DNA of 64,000 nt from the NCBI GenBank assembly GCA_001485605.1, contig FAON01000004.1:62001-126000 (forward strand), in the 5' to 3' direction. The translations under genes were made by a program, and so were the position numbers. Within the stretch, counting starts at the first letter, position 1; each line of letters starts with the position of its first letter. Positions 43,256 through 52,813 of the stretch are shown one piece after another. The notes beneath the pieces were generated by a model. That model was given only the letters and a program-made list of their open reading frames with translations, made no database searches and was not told the DNA's origin. The stretch is from Candidatus Kryptobacter tengchongensis. Lineage in GTDB: Bacteria; Bacteroidota; Ignavibacteria; Kryptoniales; Kryptoniaceae.

Positions 43256-44464
43256 TTACACATTTGGATTCGCATCTTTTTCACGCCTTCCAAGCGGGAA
43301 GAAAGACATCCTGCCCTGCAAGAATGGGTCATTAAATCTTCTTAAGTCCTGTAGATACATACCCTCCAAAAAGAACTCCCTTTTTCTTTCCTCACGAATA
43401 AGATTTAACAAACTAGTAAGATCGCTTACCGTCGTATCGCTCAAACCAACCGCTCTACGATTTGCGTTAATTTCATCAAGTGCAGATGTGATATTTCCCT
43501 GCGAATAATAATATTCTGCTCTTATAAGGTTAGCCTCTTGCCACTTTACTATTGGTATATCAGCTGCACGAGTGGGATACTTTGTTTGCCTCCAGTACGG
43601 TCTTGTAGAAGTCGGTCGGTCAACGGGAACCCGTGGATCCCCAACAATCTGATGCCTTGGACCAACGGCAACTTCTGGTCTATCATAGGCGTAAATATAT
43701 ACAAGGTTATTCTCTCTACCTGTATTTTCCGAGTAAACAGCGTCAAATCTAAGCCCAGTAAATAAAGCTGGATTTGCAACATCATTATAAGCACCTGGTA
43801 AATCACCCTTATGTAATTTCGCCCTTGCTCTTCCAAGATAGGCAATTGCTTTAACTTGATCTTTGTTTAAAGTTTGATGTCCATTTTTAAATGTTCTCGT
43901 TGATGGCAAACCATCAACTATGTTAATTACCTCGGTAAAATGTTCAATAGCCCTATCATAGATTTGCGGTCTTGGAATCAATGGACCACCATCAATCGGC
44001 GAACCATCCCACATATCAGCAAGGTGAATCAAAGCGAACCCGGCGTAGATGTGAGCCATTGCGTATTCAATCATTTTCCTAGCTGAATCCACTCCCACTA
44101 TTTGCTTTATTCTCTCAGCGCCATTCTCTGCAACCCAGCGAGCTCTGTGAATATAACCATACCAATCTTCCATGGTTGTGTTATTGTCTTGAACATTTCC
44201 ATCATACATCTCCCTAAAAGTAGGAAATGAACCAATATGGATAAGTTCATTGCTTAACAATCCAGAGCAAATTATCGTCCATTGATATTCATAAGCAAAA
44301 TCAGCTGCGATACCGGTAACAATTGCTGGAATAGCAGTTGATTGATTTAAATTTTCATCTGTTATTTGGTTTGGATTTTCAACTTGAAGTGATTGCTTGC
44401 AGCCGATATAGAGAAGCACTAAGGCAAAGAGACTAACTATTTTCAAAATTTTCATCATTTTCAT
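43256..44464 (-). CDS. SusD/RagB-type outer-membrane lipoprotein
   Basis: The 402-residue lipoprotein has a lipobox ending at Cys22 (LLYIGCKQS) and the alpha-helical SusD fold. The C-terminal segment with FLEGMYLQDLRRFNDP is characteristic. It is about 80 residues shorter than its paralogue at 47644-49083. It would sit on the cell surface as the lid of the TonB-dependent transporter encoded upstream and capture oligosaccharides or peptides. A strong GGAGGAG site precedes it, and a terminator-like hairpin lies between it and the transporter gene. Confidence 0.88.
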   Translation of the reverse strand: MKMMKILKIVSLFALVLLYIGCKQSLQVENPNQITDENLNQSTAIPAIVTGIAADFAYEYQWTIICSGLLSNELIHIGSFPTFREMYDGNVQDNNTTMEDWYGYIHRARWVAENGAERIKQIVGVDSARKMIEYAMAHIYAGFALIHLADMWDGSPIDGGPLIPRPQIYDRAIEHFTEVINIVDGLPSTRTFKNGHQTLNKDQVKAIAYLGRARAKLHKGDLPGAYNDVANPALFTGLRFDAVYSENTGRENNLVYIYAYDRPEVAVGPRHQIVGDPRVPVDRPTSTRPYWRQTKYPTRAADIPIVKWQEANLIRAEYYYSQGNITSALDEINANRRAVGLSDTTVSDLTSLLNLIREERKREFFLEGMYLQDLRRFNDPFLQGRMSFFPLGRREKDANPNV

Positions 44465-44493
44465 AAACTCCTCCTTAAAAATTTTGTTTTTAA

Positions 44494-44521
44494 AAAAGCG
44501 GGCAGAAAAACGCCCGCTTTT
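44494..44521 (-). terminator. terminator-like hairpin between SusC and SusD genes
   Basis: AAAAGCGGGC/GCCCGCTTTT pairs over an eight-base loop, followed on the minus strand by six T. It lies between the first transporter and its SusD partner, about 30 bases before the SusD start codon, with no room for a new promoter. Leaky termination is the likely result. Confidence 0.75.
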
Positions 44522-44527
44522 CCATTT

Positions 44528-47500
44528 TTAAAATTCAACATTTAAAGTAAAGATATAACGGGTGGCTTGAGGTAAAGTTAAGAAATCAGATCCCTGATTT
44601 AGATTTGGACCTGGACCTGCATAATTAACCTGCGGATCTGGTCCTCCATATTTTGTCCAGAGGGCTACATTCCTAGCAGAAAATGTGAGGCTAACTTTCC
44701 TTGAACCGAAAAATCTAGTCAAACTTGTTGGTAATGTATATGATATTCCGATTTCCCTCAATCTAACAAAATCTCCTTTTTGAACCCAAAGTTCATCAGC
44801 TCTCCAATCATATTTCATCCACTCTCTTAATGCTTGCTCAAGCTCAACAGTATCTTTCGCCATGAATACTTTTTGTTGTGCTTCAATTTCTGGAACATAA
44901 GTATTATATCTGACCATGAATCTTGCAGTATTATTGTAGACATAAAACTTCGTAGCCCATTCAACGAATGCATAAATGCTTATCCTCCTAAACAGGGTTA
45001 ATGTTGCAGAGATTGAACCATTTAATTTTGGATAAGCATTACCAAGAAATTCCTTTTCTGTTCCAACTTGAACAGCAGCATTTGCTATAGCGTTCATTAT
45101 CGTTCGTCTGTGAGATGGGTTCTGGAAGTTGTATGAAGCCGAAGCTCTATATGTGTTGAGGAGATTTAATGCGTTCGTCAATGAACCTGGTTTAATCCCA
45201 ATTAATTTGTATCCCCAGAACGAATTTATAGGATAGCCTTCCCTTACTTCACCAATTCCGCCAAGACCGTATGGCAAAGGCGCTGTCCCACCAAGCGATG
45301 TTACCTTATTATCATTTGTAGATAACATAAAGTTAACATCCAATGCAACTGTTGAAGTTGAGATTGGTATACTTCTTATCGTAAGTTCAATCCCTTTATT
45401 CCTGACCTCACCAACATTTGTAAGTTGAAGATTTAACCATCCTTCAGAAGGAGGATAACGCTTCATAAGTAATGCATCTTTCGTAACTTGCCTATAATAC
45501 GTAAATTCAATCCCAATTCTATCATTAAAGAATCCGGCATCAAATCCAACTTCCAGTTCATCACTTCTTTCTGGTTTCAACTTTTTATTACCGATATTTC
45601 CTGGGGTGACTGCTGGAACACCATCAAGTCCTGCGACGGCATCCCAGGTTCTTTCTTTATCAAAAACACCTGGCGCAAGACCCGCTTGACCCCAAGCCAT
45701 TCTTAATTTCATTGAGTTCCATATATTCTTTGGCCAGAATCCAAGTTCAGAAGCGATGAACGAAGCTTGAGCCTTTGGATAAAGAGCAAGTCCGTAATCT
45801 GGTCCAAAACCACTATTTCCATCAAGTCGCAAAGCACCTGTTACGAAAAACATATTTGCTATCCCAATTTGCTCCTGTGCAAAAAGACCTCCATTGATGA
45901 CTCTATATCTATACTCATCAGCTGTTCTTACAGCTCCAGCAGAAATAACTGAAAGTCCGGGTGCTGGGAAATCCCTCCCTTGACCAAATACTCTGTAATC
46001 TGAATCGGCAAAACCTTGCAATCCAGCGGTCAATGAAGAAGTAATTTTATCCGTTAACGCAACATGCCAAGCAAGCGAATAATCAAGTGTTAACGAATAG
46101 AAAGTTCTTCGTTGATTACCCTTCATACCATAAGGATAATAAATAAATCCAAGACCATATGGAAAGAGTTGTTCGTTTTCTTCTGCAGTAACATCAAATC
46201 CAATTGTTAATTTATGCCTAAATGTTCCAAAAGGTCTATGATTGAATGTCACCCCACCTGTAAAAGCATGAGTGGTTTGCAAATTATTTAATTCACGGGC
46301 TATGCTTAGCGGTGTGAATGGTTCACCATTCGGGTTTGTAGGCGTAGCTAAATTTTTTCTTGCAAGCAGGGCATTCGGGACCACTCCGTAGATATTATTG
46401 TCATTATTTGGTCTTTTCAGCTTAGAATAAGTATAACCAGCAGTAGCTAATATATCCCAATTTTCCCCGCCAACTGCGTTTAGATTACCTCTGAAAGAAA
46501 TGCGCTTGAAATAATTTGATGTAATAGAACCGACCTCATTTTCATATCTACCTGACACATAATAACCGACATTCGGTGTCCCACCTCGTATAGATGCAAA
46601 ATACGCTTCATATGGTCCTGTTGATAGCAAACTATTCGCTAATCCTTCACTCGCTACTTTAACACTATCGGGTGTCCTACGTGCACCAAGAGTTATGCTC
46701 TCCCCGGTTGGGAAAATTCCAATCAAATAACCTGTAGGATAAAGTTTTTTCGGAATAGTTACCCCACCACGCTCAATCATGAAATTAATAGTCGGTTGCC
46801 CTGTGATACCCTTCTTTGTAAAGATTTGAATAACACCATTCGCAGCTTGAGTTCCGTATAATGTAGTAGCTGCTGCTCCTTTTATCACTTCAATTCTTTC
46901 AATATCAGCAGGAATTATATCATTTAATCTTGACGGATGTTGTCCCCCAGTCCAAACGCTTCCATAGTCAATATTTGCATTATCAATTCTGACACCATCA
47001 ACATAAATCAAGGGTTGATTATCCTGAGATACACTTATCAATCCTCTCAATCTAATAGCAGCTGCACTTCCTGCTTGCCCAGAGCTTGGAAGAGCAACAA
47101 GCCCTGAGACTCTACCCTGGAGGACTTCCGTTACGCTTCTAACGGGCGCGATTTCAATATCTTTGATGGTAACGGTCCCAACTGTATTCCCAACGCTTCT
47201 CTTTTCAAGAGCTGTTCCTGTCCCAGTTACAACTATTTCATCAAGCTGAAGCGCAGTTGGTGAAAGATAAAAATCAACTGTGGATGTTTCCCCAGGTCTA
47301 ACAGTTACATCTTTTGTTTGCGAACCGTATCCAACAAATCTGGCTTGAACTTTATATGTTCCAGGTTTAACATTTTTAATAATGTAATTACCGTTAATAT
47401 CCGTAGCCGAGCCAATTTGAGTTCCAACAATTACGACGGATGCAGCTGGCAATGGTGTATTTGTTTCCCTATCGTATACAGTTCCTCTGATTTCACCAAA

Positions 47501-47560
47501 TTGTTGAGCGAAGGAAAACGAAACCAAAACAACAACAAGGGATATAATTAATTTCCTCAT
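44528..47560 (-). CDS. SusC/RagA-type TonB-dependent transporter
   Basis: The 1010-residue protein has a signal peptide (about 1-20), a carboxypeptidase-regulatory-like domain (about 22-105, including TPLPAASV) and a TonB plug (about 120-240, VLQGRVSG and PLIYVDGVR). An outer-membrane beta barrel runs to the end with a terminal aromatic (LNVEF). It imports ligands delivered by its SusD partner using TonB energy. It is the third gene of a four-gene operon and follows a hairpin. The substrate is not evident, since no glycosidase or peptidase gene is part of the unit. Confidence 0.93.
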   Translation of the reverse strand: MRKLIISLVVVLVSFSFAQQFGEIRGTVYDRETNTPLPAASVVIVGTQIGSATDINGNYIIKNVKPGTYKVQARFVGYGSQTKDVTVRPGETSTVDFYLSPTALQLDEIVVTGTGTALEKRSVGNTVGTVTIKDIEIAPVRSVTEVLQGRVSGLVALPSSGQAGSAAAIRLRGLISVSQDNQPLIYVDGVRIDNANIDYGSVWTGGQHPSRLNDIIPADIERIEVIKGAAATTLYGTQAANGVIQIFTKKGITGQPTINFMIERGGVTIPKKLYPTGYLIGIFPTGESITLGARRTPDSVKVASEGLANSLLSTGPYEAYFASIRGGTPNVGYYVSGRYENEVGSITSNYFKRISFRGNLNAVGGENWDILATAGYTYSKLKRPNNDNNIYGVVPNALLARKNLATPTNPNGEPFTPLSIARELNNLQTTHAFTGGVTFNHRPFGTFRHKLTIGFDVTAEENEQLFPYGLGFIYYPYGMKGNQRRTFYSLTLDYSLAWHVALTDKITSSLTAGLQGFADSDYRVFGQGRDFPAPGLSVISAGAVRTADEYRYRVINGGLFAQEQIGIANMFFVTGALRLDGNSGFGPDYGLALYPKAQASFIASELGFWPKNIWNSMKLRMAWGQAGLAPGVFDKERTWDAVAGLDGVPAVTPGNIGNKKLKPERSDELEVGFDAGFFNDRIGIEFTYYRQVTKDALLMKRYPPSEGWLNLQLTNVGEVRNKGIELTIRSIPISTSTVALDVNFMLSTNDNKVTSLGGTAPLPYGLGGIGEVREGYPINSFWGYKLIGIKPGSLTNALNLLNTYRASASYNFQNPSHRRTIMNAIANAAVQVGTEKEFLGNAYPKLNGSISATLTLFRRISIYAFVEWATKFYVYNNTARFMVRYNTYVPEIEAQQKVFMAKDTVELEQALREWMKYDWRADELWVQKGDFVRLREIGISYTLPTSLTRFFGSRKVSLTFSARNVALWTKYGGPDPQVNYAGPGPNLNQGSDFLTLPQATRYIFTLNVEF

Positions 47561-47588
47561 AGTTTTACCTAATTTTTGTTTTTATCAA

Positions 47589-47614
47589 AAAGGCGTGGCA
47601 AAAGCCACGCCTTT
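47589..47614 (-). terminator. terminator-like hairpin between the two SusC/SusD pairs
   Basis: The same 11-bp stem as at 43203-43228 but with the loop reversed. Five T follow on the minus strand. It lies between the first SusD gene and the second SusC gene. Confidence 0.8.
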
Positions 47615-47643
47615 GTAAAGTTTAGAAAAATCTCACAACAACT

Positions 47644-49083
47644 TTACTTATTTCCGCCATTTACACGAGTCTTTGTATATAAATCAGAAGCAGTTTGAAT
47701 CCATGGTATATTTGGATTCGTTGAGACCTCGCTTTGCGGATAGAACAAGCGTTGTGGGAATTGATCCCCACGCTTCGGCGTCAAACGCACCACTTGTCCA
47801 GTTGCGTCTTTATACTGGATTTGATAATCAATTCTACGTAAGAAGTTAAATACTTCAACCTGGTGCATCAAAGACAAATACATCTCGTTAAATATCTCTT
47901 GCAATAAATCCTGCTGAGTAGCAAAATCAGCTGTAGTGTAATTGTTTCTTAAAGTTGTTCCAAAAATATTATTATTATAAGTTTTCGCAAGGTTTAGATA
48001 ATTTACAGCGTTAGTTAAATCATTTTTCCTCGCATAAGCTTCAGCAAGGAGAAGTAATGTTTCAGAAGCTCTTATCACAGGGAAATAAGCATTTACAGCA
48101 TATGCAGCTGTGCCAGTTGTTCTCAAATCATTACTATCAGCAGTGAAATAATAATTAAATCTGCCAGACTCCGCAGTTCCCCTTGCACCAAGCATTTTGA
48201 CAGCAAAACACTTTAAAGCCCTCAGATAACCCGACCTATCTTGAACCAAGAATGAATACCACAAATTCATATTCCCCTGATAGGTTGAACCATGTGTGAA
48301 TACCAAATCGTCAGCTCCATATCCAGCCGCTGGCGGAGTTCCTGTTCTCGTCGTTGATGTAATACCATTCAAAGCTGCTTGAATTACCTGATCCAAAACA
48401 GCTGCAGGATAATTATCCTTTCGTGCAAGGTGCATAAGATAACGAGCTTTTGCAGAGTAACCAGCTTTAATCCACTTTGCAGTGCTTCCACCTGTTGAAT
48501 ATAAATCTTGAGCTAAACTTGCTGGATTTTGAGTCAAAACCTGAATACCCTCATCAATTGCAGCTATTGCAGCGTTATATACATCAATTTGATTATCATA
48601 CTTTGGTGTTAATGTTTTCTCAGGCTGAGCAGCTTCAGAATACGGCACATCTCCCCAAAGCGCAGCAACTGTTCCCATATGAATTCCCTCAAGGATCTTA
48701 GCGGCACCATATATATTTAATAAACCCTCTTCTTGAGCTTTAGCCTGAGCTATCTTAAGATTTGTTAAGACACGAGTATAAGCAAGGAACCAATCGTTGG
48801 AGAAATCATTTGCAGTTATATTGTAAACATCAAAGCTTGCAAATTGTCTATCTGCTCCTGTTGCTTGTTGAGCCCAAACAGCTGCAAGTTGGCTTGGAAA
48901 AGCTTCATAGAACTCTATAAATGCAGCTTGTGCCCCTGCAAATATCTTCACAGCAGGCGCTGATGATGGTAAAAGTGGATCATCTTCATATCCCTTAATA
49001 TAACTTTCCGTCAACTTATTGCAACCAAGAAATGTAACAGATATTATCAAAGCAATTGTTAATAAACCTAAAATTGATTTCAT
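47644..49083 (-). CDS. SusD/RagB-type outer-membrane lipoprotein
   Basis: The 479-residue lipoprotein has Cys21 after ISVTFLG and the TPR-rich SusD fold (VIRASETLLLLAEAYARKND, about 345-365). An EIFNEMYLSLMHQVEVFNFLRR segment near the C-terminus is also typical. Its N-terminal half contains FAGAQAAFIEFYEAF, typical of the SusD/RagB-like (PF12771) type. It is the second gene of the operon and partner of the transporter at 49158-52424. Shine-Dalgarno AAGGAGAG precedes the start. Confidence 0.9.
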   Translation of the reverse strand: MKSILGLLTIALIISVTFLGCNKLTESYIKGYEDDPLLPSSAPAVKIFAGAQAAFIEFYEAFPSQLAAVWAQQATGADRQFASFDVYNITANDFSNDWFLAYTRVLTNLKIAQAKAQEEGLLNIYGAAKILEGIHMGTVAALWGDVPYSEAAQPEKTLTPKYDNQIDVYNAAIAAIDEGIQVLTQNPASLAQDLYSTGGSTAKWIKAGYSAKARYLMHLARKDNYPAAVLDQVIQAALNGITSTTRTGTPPAAGYGADDLVFTHGSTYQGNMNLWYSFLVQDRSGYLRALKCFAVKMLGARGTAESGRFNYYFTADSNDLRTTGTAAYAVNAYFPVIRASETLLLLAEAYARKNDLTNAVNYLNLAKTYNNNIFGTTLRNNYTTADFATQQDLLQEIFNEMYLSLMHQVEVFNFLRRIDYQIQYKDATGQVVRLTPKRGDQFPQRLFYPQSEVSTNPNIPWIQTASDLYTKTRVNGGNK

Positions 49084-49121
49084 AGAGCTTCTCTCCTTTG
49101 ATTTTATTTTTCAAATTGATA

Positions 49122-49150
49122 TTGGGGGAAGCCGTCAAAGCTTCCCCCAA
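49122..49150 (-). repeat. stable hairpin between SusC and SusD genes, no T run
   Basis: An 11-bp stem TTGGGGGAAGC/GCTTCCCCCAA with a seven-base loop. On the minus strand no T run follows, so it is more likely an mRNA-stability or processing element than a terminator. Confidence 0.7.
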
Positions 49151-49157
49151 AAGCTTT

Positions 49158-52100
49158 TTAATAGTTAATGCTAATTGAGAAGATTATACTCTTCATCGGT
49201 GGATTGTTAAAGTAGTCAAGCCCCTGACCATTTGTTGGTCCAGTAAGGTTGGTTTCGGGATCTATACCCGTATACTTCGTCCATATTTTAATGTTTCTCA
49301 TAATTACTCCAAGGTCAATGCTTTCAAGTCCAAATTTTCTCAACGGGAAGTTATATGTAAGCGAAATCTCTCTCAACTTAACATAACCAGCATCTTCCAT
49401 AAATTGTTCAGATGGTCCGGTAAATCCAGAACCGGGTCCACTCCAGAAATAATACTCATCAACGATAACCCTTCCACCACCAAAATCAGTCACATAACCA
49501 CGGAATGAAACACTGCCATCTGGATTCCTCTTGTATGTATTTCTCGTTGGATATAGTGAGATCATTTCATTTGGTGTTCTGCCAAGATAGTTCTTCAAAG
49601 TATTAGCTTCTTCAGCTGAAATCGTTGTCCACCATGTCTGATCACCATGGGTTCCAAAGTAGTATAGAGCTCCTTTGGTCCCATTCCAGATCTTACCACC
49701 TTTTGCGATATCAACAACAACATTGAGAGTTAATCTTCCAAATCTTAATGTATTAATTAAACCAGCTCTCCAGTCAGGATTGGGGTCACCAAGAACACCA
49801 TAAGTTGCAGCTGGAACTGGGAATCCATTTGCATCAAGGACTATTTTACCAGTTGCATCTCTTTCCCATCTTGAACCATAGAGAACTCCCATTGCATAAC
49901 CTTTAACAGCCCTTGAACTTGGGTCAACAAAACCAGCAAGACCTACTGATTCAATTCCAGGGGCAAGTTCTACAACTGTATTTTTATTTTGCGACCAGTT
50001 AACTGTTGTCGTCCAGGAGAAAGTGCCCAATCTTAACCATTCTGCAATAACTTGAAGTTCTGTTCCTTTATTGTCAATCTTTGCGGTGTTAGCCCATCTT
50101 GTTGAAAATCCACTTGATGGTGGAACAGCAACATTCAAAATAGCGTCTGTTGTTTTATTTGTGTATCTTGTCGCACTTATGCTCAACCTATCATTTAATA
50201 ATCTCAAATCTAAACCAAATTCAATCTCCCTTGTCAATTCAGGCTTAATTTCTGGATTGCCAAGCTGAGATGATTGAACTGCGCCACCGCCGTAGTAAAT
50301 AGCATTTGTTACAGGACCCCAACCGTTACCAAATGAAGCGTTGACATAATATGTCTTTGTCACATATGCTGGCGGTCTAACACCAGCAATTCCAACTGCT
50401 GCACGAAGTTTTCCAAATGTGATGATTGGCTGAGTTGCAAAAAATGGAAGCTTTGTGAATTCCCAGGCAACGCTTCCGGATGGGAAGAAATAAGTTTTCT
50501 TTCCTTTCGCTCCATATGTTGAAGCACTTTCATTCCGCCCACTTAAACGGACATAGACCTGATCATACACATCAACGCCAAGCTCGCCATAAAATGCAGC
50601 AGTTCTCACTATCGTTTTGCCTTCATCAGGAAGATAATCAAGGGTATTTAAGATATATGCTGGAGCATCCGAAAGTATAAATCTTGTTCCCTGAATAAAT
50701 GTATTATCTGTTTGCTCATGATCAAGATGGGTACCAATAAGGAAAGAACCAGATAAAAATTTATTAAGTTGATATTTAAACCTGAACATCAAATCTGTAT
50801 TGATCTGATACTGCGATATAACCTGCCGTGTAACTCTACCGGTAGGAACAGCCGCATCTTGATAAGGCCATAACTGATTCCTTCTATCAGTATAATAATC
50901 AGCCCCGATACGATATATGATATTCAGCCACTTCAAAGGATCATAGCTTATCTCAGCGCTACCAAATACTCTATCAGTGTAGAAAAGCGTATTGTTTCTG
51001 TAAATTGTGAAAAATGGATTATTATAACCTACTCCTCTTGTTGGATCACCCTCGCTATTCCTATAAGATCTGTGAGAGTTCGGAAATCTTGCACCTGTTT
51101 GTGATATATATGTAACAACATAAGGTTGGTTATTAAAGTCAGGTGGTGTTCTATATGCACCGAGCAAAAGACCACTTATATTTGAACCCTGTTGAACTCT
51201 ATTGGTTGATGTTTTAACATATACCGCATTTATCCTAGCAGTTATATTCTCAGCAAACCTTCTTGAAACATTCGCTCTTAACGATGTCCTCTTGAAATCG
51301 CTATTTGCAAGAATTATACCTTGTTCTTCAAGGCGCTCAGCGTTCAAATAGAACGAACCCCATTCATCCCCTCCGCTTATTTCAAGCGAGCTATTCCAGG
51401 TTATCGGCTTACGGAATAATTCCGTTGCATGATCATAAGTATCTTTTGATCTTTTAACAACTATCCTTGAATATGGATAATCAGGTCTTGCCAATGAGTC
51501 TGGTCCACCCGGTCTATCAGCAATCCTATCGCCCCAGCTAAGAGCTGAGTTAAAGACAAAGTTTCCATATTGACCTTGTCCAAACTCTCTTTGCAACGGG
51601 AATGGTCTTAAAAGTTCACTTCTATGAATTCTTGATTTTAAAGATAAACGAATTTTTTTAGCAGCGGAGAATGAACCAGATTTCGTTTTGATAACTATCA
51701 CACCATTTGCTGCTCTCGCACCCCAAATAGCTGCTGCTGCAGGACCTTTCATTATCTCAATTGATTCAATGTCTTCTGGGTTTATATCAACATTTCTTGA
51801 AACAGTTGAAACATTACCAACGCTTGCACCAAATGTTGAATTCCATATCGGAACACCATCAACAACTATCAACGGCTGATTTGCCGTTTGAAGCGATCTC
51901 GGACCACGAAGAACTATTCTCGTTGAAGCCCCTGGATCTCCAACTGCTTCAACTGTAAATACTCCTGGAGCTTTAACAGCGATTGATGAGATAACATTTG
52001 TATACCCAGTTCTAAGAATTGTTTCACCAGTCACACTTGAAACCGAGGTTCCAAGTTTTCCTCTCTCCTCTTCAACACCAATTGCGGTGACCACGATCGG

Positions 52101-52424
52101 GCTTACTTGTATAAGCCCTGGTGCCAATCTAACATTTACCGTAATTGTGTCCCCAGGTGTCACAGTAACGCTTTGTCTAAATTCCTGATAACCTACATAT
52201 CTTGCAACAAGCGTATAAGTCCCGGGGACGACATTTCTAATCACATAAAAACCTGCCGCATCACTTGCTGCACCATAAACAGTATTTAACAGAAAAACAT
52301 TTGCCCCAGGCAATGCTTCCCCTGTTTGAGCATCTGTTACCCTACCCCTTATTGCTCCAAGCTGAGCAAAAGCAAATGTTGCAACAGCTAATAACAGAAG
52401 CAAACTGAGAATTAGCTTTCTCAT
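49158..52424 (-). CDS. SusC/RagA-type TonB-dependent transporter
   Basis: The 1088-residue protein has a signal peptide (to about residue 20, AFAQ), a regulatory-like domain with GEALPGANVFLL, and a plug with VVDGVPIW. A barrel with the terminal aromatic strand IIFSISINY follows. It is the first gene of the operon. The ribosome site GGAGG lies nine bases before the ATG, and the mRNA leader is over 200 bases long with a structured element at 52536-52624. It is related to but clearly diverged from the second transporter, so the two pairs probably handle different ligands. Confidence 0.93.
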   Translation of the reverse strand: MRKLILSLLLLLAVATFAFAQLGAIRGRVTDAQTGEALPGANVFLLNTVYGAASDAAGFYVIRNVVPGTYTLVARYVGYQEFRQSVTVTPGDTITVNVRLAPGLIQVSPIVVTAIGVEEERGKLGTSVSSVTGETILRTGYTNVISSIAVKAPGVFTVEAVGDPGASTRIVLRGPRSLQTANQPLIVVDGVPIWNSTFGASVGNVSTVSRNVDINPEDIESIEIMKGPAAAAIWGARAANGVIVIKTKSGSFSAAKKIRLSLKSRIHRSELLRPFPLQREFGQGQYGNFVFNSALSWGDRIADRPGGPDSLARPDYPYSRIVVKRSKDTYDHATELFRKPITWNSSLEISGGDEWGSFYLNAERLEEQGIILANSDFKRTSLRANVSRRFAENITARINAVYVKTSTNRVQQGSNISGLLLGAYRTPPDFNNQPYVVTYISQTGARFPNSHRSYRNSEGDPTRGVGYNNPFFTIYRNNTLFYTDRVFGSAEISYDPLKWLNIIYRIGADYYTDRRNQLWPYQDAAVPTGRVTRQVISQYQINTDLMFRFKYQLNKFLSGSFLIGTHLDHEQTDNTFIQGTRFILSDAPAYILNTLDYLPDEGKTIVRTAAFYGELGVDVYDQVYVRLSGRNESASTYGAKGKKTYFFPSGSVAWEFTKLPFFATQPIITFGKLRAAVGIAGVRPPAYVTKTYYVNASFGNGWGPVTNAIYYGGGAVQSSQLGNPEIKPELTREIEFGLDLRLLNDRLSISATRYTNKTTDAILNVAVPPSSGFSTRWANTAKIDNKGTELQVIAEWLRLGTFSWTTTVNWSQNKNTVVELAPGIESVGLAGFVDPSSRAVKGYAMGVLYGSRWERDATGKIVLDANGFPVPAATYGVLGDPNPDWRAGLINTLRFGRLTLNVVVDIAKGGKIWNGTKGALYYFGTHGDQTWWTTISAEEANTLKNYLGRTPNEMISLYPTRNTYKRNPDGSVSFRGYVTDFGGGRVIVDEYYFWSGPGSGFTGPSEQFMEDAGYVKLREISLTYNFPLRKFGLESIDLGVIMRNIKIWTKYTGIDPETNLTGPTNGQGLDYFNNPPMKSIIFSISINY

Positions 52425-52535
52425 AAATTTTACCTCCGTTAAGTTTTAAAATTAAATTTGCATAATGGTGGAAAAAGGTTTTAACAAGATATGTTCAAAC
52501 GAAGTAATTGGAAGGAATTAACAATGTATTATCAA

Positions 52536-52624
52536 GCGCACCTCCTTAGTTTTTGTTATCACTTACGGAAAGTGCTTTTTAAAGTAGGTTTATAATTTTG
52601 TTTAAATCTATGTTAAAGGTGCGC
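52536..52624 (-). promoter_or_regulatory. structured leader of the SusCD operon, candidate regulatory RNA
   Basis: In the minus-strand transcript GCGCACCT (from 52624) is perfectly complementary to AGGTGCGC (to 52536) across a 73-base loop. Wobble pairs extend the stem to about 13 bp. The distal arm contains AAGGAGGTGCGC, a perfect ribosome-site sequence, so the stem would sequester it. A smaller hairpin CACTT/AAGTG lies inside. The only start near the trapped site is a TTG opening a five-codon frame; the real SusC start is 110 bases further. I cannot assign it to a known riboswitch class. Confidence 0.55.
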
Positions 52625-52645
52625 CTTTCAAGCTGCTTCACTAAA

Positions 52646-52674
52646 AATATAATAAAAAAAATCATTCTTGTCAA
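52646..52674 (-). promoter_or_regulatory. predicted strong promoter for the SusCD operon
   Basis: TTGACA (52674-52669) and TATATT (52651-52646) on the minus strand are 17 bases apart. The leader to the SusC start is about 215 bases. Confidence 0.75.
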
Positions 52675-52728
52675 GACCCCAATCTAAAAACCAAGGGTTT
52701 AAACCCCCTAAAGCATGTTTATAAAAAA

Positions 52729-52757
52729 TTGATAAATACTGTGACTTTTTTTAAATT
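52729..52757 (+). promoter_or_regulatory. predicted promoter for the nucleotidyltransferase operon
   Basis: TTGATA (52729-52734) and TAAATT (52752-52757) are 17 bases apart, about 57 bases before the ATG at 52814. A 12-base perfect palindrome GGGTTTAAACCC lies upstream at 52695-52706 between the two divergent promoters. The rest of the 52425-52813 spacer shows no ORF. Confidence 0.6.
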
Positions 52758-52813
52758 TTAACAACGGCAAAGAAGTTGGAATTAACAAATTTAAAAAACA
52801 AAATGGGTAAATC

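Noticed and set aside
43256-52424. SusCD pairs as a recent tandem duplication or mobile unit
   Set aside because: The two SusC and two SusD proteins differ strongly in length and sequence, so the duplication, if any, is old. No flanking repeats were seen.
52695-52706. Palindrome GGGTTTAAACCC as a confident operator
   Set aside because: It is only 12 bases, lies between two divergent promoters, and no second copy or cognate regulator was seen, so I only mention it.
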